Below are positions 6,058 through 6,615 of a DNA stretch of 6,615 nucleotides, one piece after another (positions within the stretch are counted from its first letter, which is position 1; each line of letters begins with the position of its first letter). Where the stretch lies: NCBI GenBank assembly GCA_002344565.1, contig DDTZ01000139.1, positions 24,315 to 30,929 of the forward strand, written 5' to 3'. The notes beneath the pieces were generated by a model. The model was not told the origin of the DNA. It made no database searches and saw only the letters and a list, made by a program, of their open reading frames with translations. A program made the translations under genes and the position numbers. Origin of the DNA: Bdellovibrionaceae bacterium UBA2351. Lineage in GTDB: Bacteria; Bdellovibrionota; Bdellovibrionia; Bdellovibrionales; Bdellovibrionaceae.

Positions 6058-6615
6058 ATGGATTCAGAATCTCCGTTAGACGATATTTTAATCGGCAAGA
6101 TGACGTATGCATGGGCGCAGAACTCGCAAATCCCATGTTTTTATAAAGAATCGCTATCAAGCACAAACTCCCATGCAAAAGAACAAGGCTTAGCTGAAAA
6201 TGACTTTATGTTATTTTTAGCCGACCAACAAACGCTGGGGCGCGGGCGCGGACAAAATACATGGACAACAACCAAAGGGGCGGCTCTGTTAAGCACTTGG
6301 GGTTTTTATCTAAACGACAACCCGCACATTACTTTTCCATCTCGCGTCGGTATGGCCTTACTTCGCGCGCTTCAAAACACATGGCTATACATTCCGTTCG
6401 CATTGAAAGCGCCAAACGATATTTATATTGGCGATAAAAAATGTGCGGGCTTATTGATTGAAACCGTCACTCAAGGGAATGAAATCACAACATTCATCGG
6501 ACTTGGTTTAAATGTTTTAAAAAAACCAGCTGAAATCCCGCATGCGACGAGCCTCGTAGCTGAAATGCCGAAAACCTGTCCTTTATTGGGCACGGATTGG
6601 GTTCGCTTTCTAGAT
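6058..6615 (+). CDS. birA: Biotin--[acetyl-CoA-carboxylase] ligase, no HTH domain, 3' end beyond window
   Basis: First 186 residues of a biotin protein ligase, which makes biotinyl-5'-AMP and attaches biotin to the lysine of carrier proteins such as AccB. The frame is open to the right edge. Family signatures are SSTN (34-37), ADQQTLGRGRG (55-65, the biotin/ATP loop) with Trp69, LKAPNDIYIGDKKCAGLLIE (116-135, catalytic Lys117) and GLGLNV (148-153). The family's KWPND reads KAPND here, so a strongly conserved Trp is Ala118. Only about 33 residues precede SSTN, too few for the winged helix of E. coli BirA, so this should be a monofunctional ligase and not a biotin-operon repressor. TAAGGA six bases upstream, overlapping the nadC stop, supports the start. 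The end of the catalytic domain and the small C-terminal domain lie outside the window. coaX often follows birA in other genomes, but it cannot be seen here. Confidence 0.9.
   Translation, partial: MDSESPLDDILIGKMTYAWAQNSQIPCFYKESLSSTNSHAKEQGLAENDFMLFLADQQTLGRGRGQNTWTTTKGAALLSTWGFYLNDNPHITFPSRVGMALLRALQNTWLYIPFALKAPNDIYIGDKKCAGLLIETVTQGNEITTFIGLGLNVLKKPAEIPHATSLVAEMPKTCPLLGTDWVRFLD

Noticed and set aside
1..6615. Mobile element, CRISPR, defence or biosynthetic cluster
   Set aside because: No transposase, integrase, terminal repeats, spaced repeats or unknown multi-gene set is present; seven of the eight genes belong to known families, and composition looks even throughout.

Overview
The window is a compact, AT-leaning (by eye about 40% G+C) piece of a Gram-negative bacterial chromosome. 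It holds eight protein genes in two divergent blocks, with almost no non-coding DNA. An LptG-type permease implies an outer membrane. A receiver protein with a long acidic linker and a C-terminal helical module looks like those I associate with deltaproteobacteria in the old sense (Bdellovibrionota, Myxococcota, Desulfobacterota). Together with the base composition, a Bdellovibrio-like organism is my best guess, but this is inference and not a sequence match.

Left block (minus strand, read from 4108 down to 1): lptG (LPS export permease), def (peptide deformylase), fmt (methionyl-tRNA formyltransferase), rpe (ribulose-phosphate 3-epimerase), then a secreted family-5 solute-binding protein cut by the left edge. 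lptG and def are 10 bp apart, def and fmt share one base (TAATG), fmt and rpe share four bases (ATGA), and 35 bp without a visible terminator separates rpe from the binding protein. This looks like one operon. def and fmt are functional partners: Fmt formylates initiator Met-tRNA and Def removes the formyl group from nascent proteins.

Right block (plus strand, 4158 to 6615): a receiver-domain protein of unknown output, nadC (quinolinate phosphoribosyltransferase, NAD synthesis), and a birA-type biotin protein ligase without a DNA-binding domain, cut by the right edge.

The two blocks diverge from a 49-bp gap at 4109-4157. The most interesting signal is here and upstream of nadC. lptG, the receiver gene and nadC all lack a Shine-Dalgarno sequence, and each is preceded by a -10-like hexamer ending exactly six bases before the start codon. 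In-frame stops rule out earlier starts for the first two and leave no usable one for nadC. Genes that lie inside the blocks, such as def, rpe, birA and the binding protein, do have AAGG-type ribosome-binding sites. This suggests leaderless transcripts from the block-leading promoters. The second item of interest is the receiver protein, which keeps the Asp/Glu, Asp and Lys phosphorylation residues but has Trp in place of the switch Thr/Ser, and ends in a helix somewhat reminiscent of the PopZ C-terminus. I see no mobile element, CRISPR array, RNA gene or defence system. Most of the window is ordinary housekeeping DNA.
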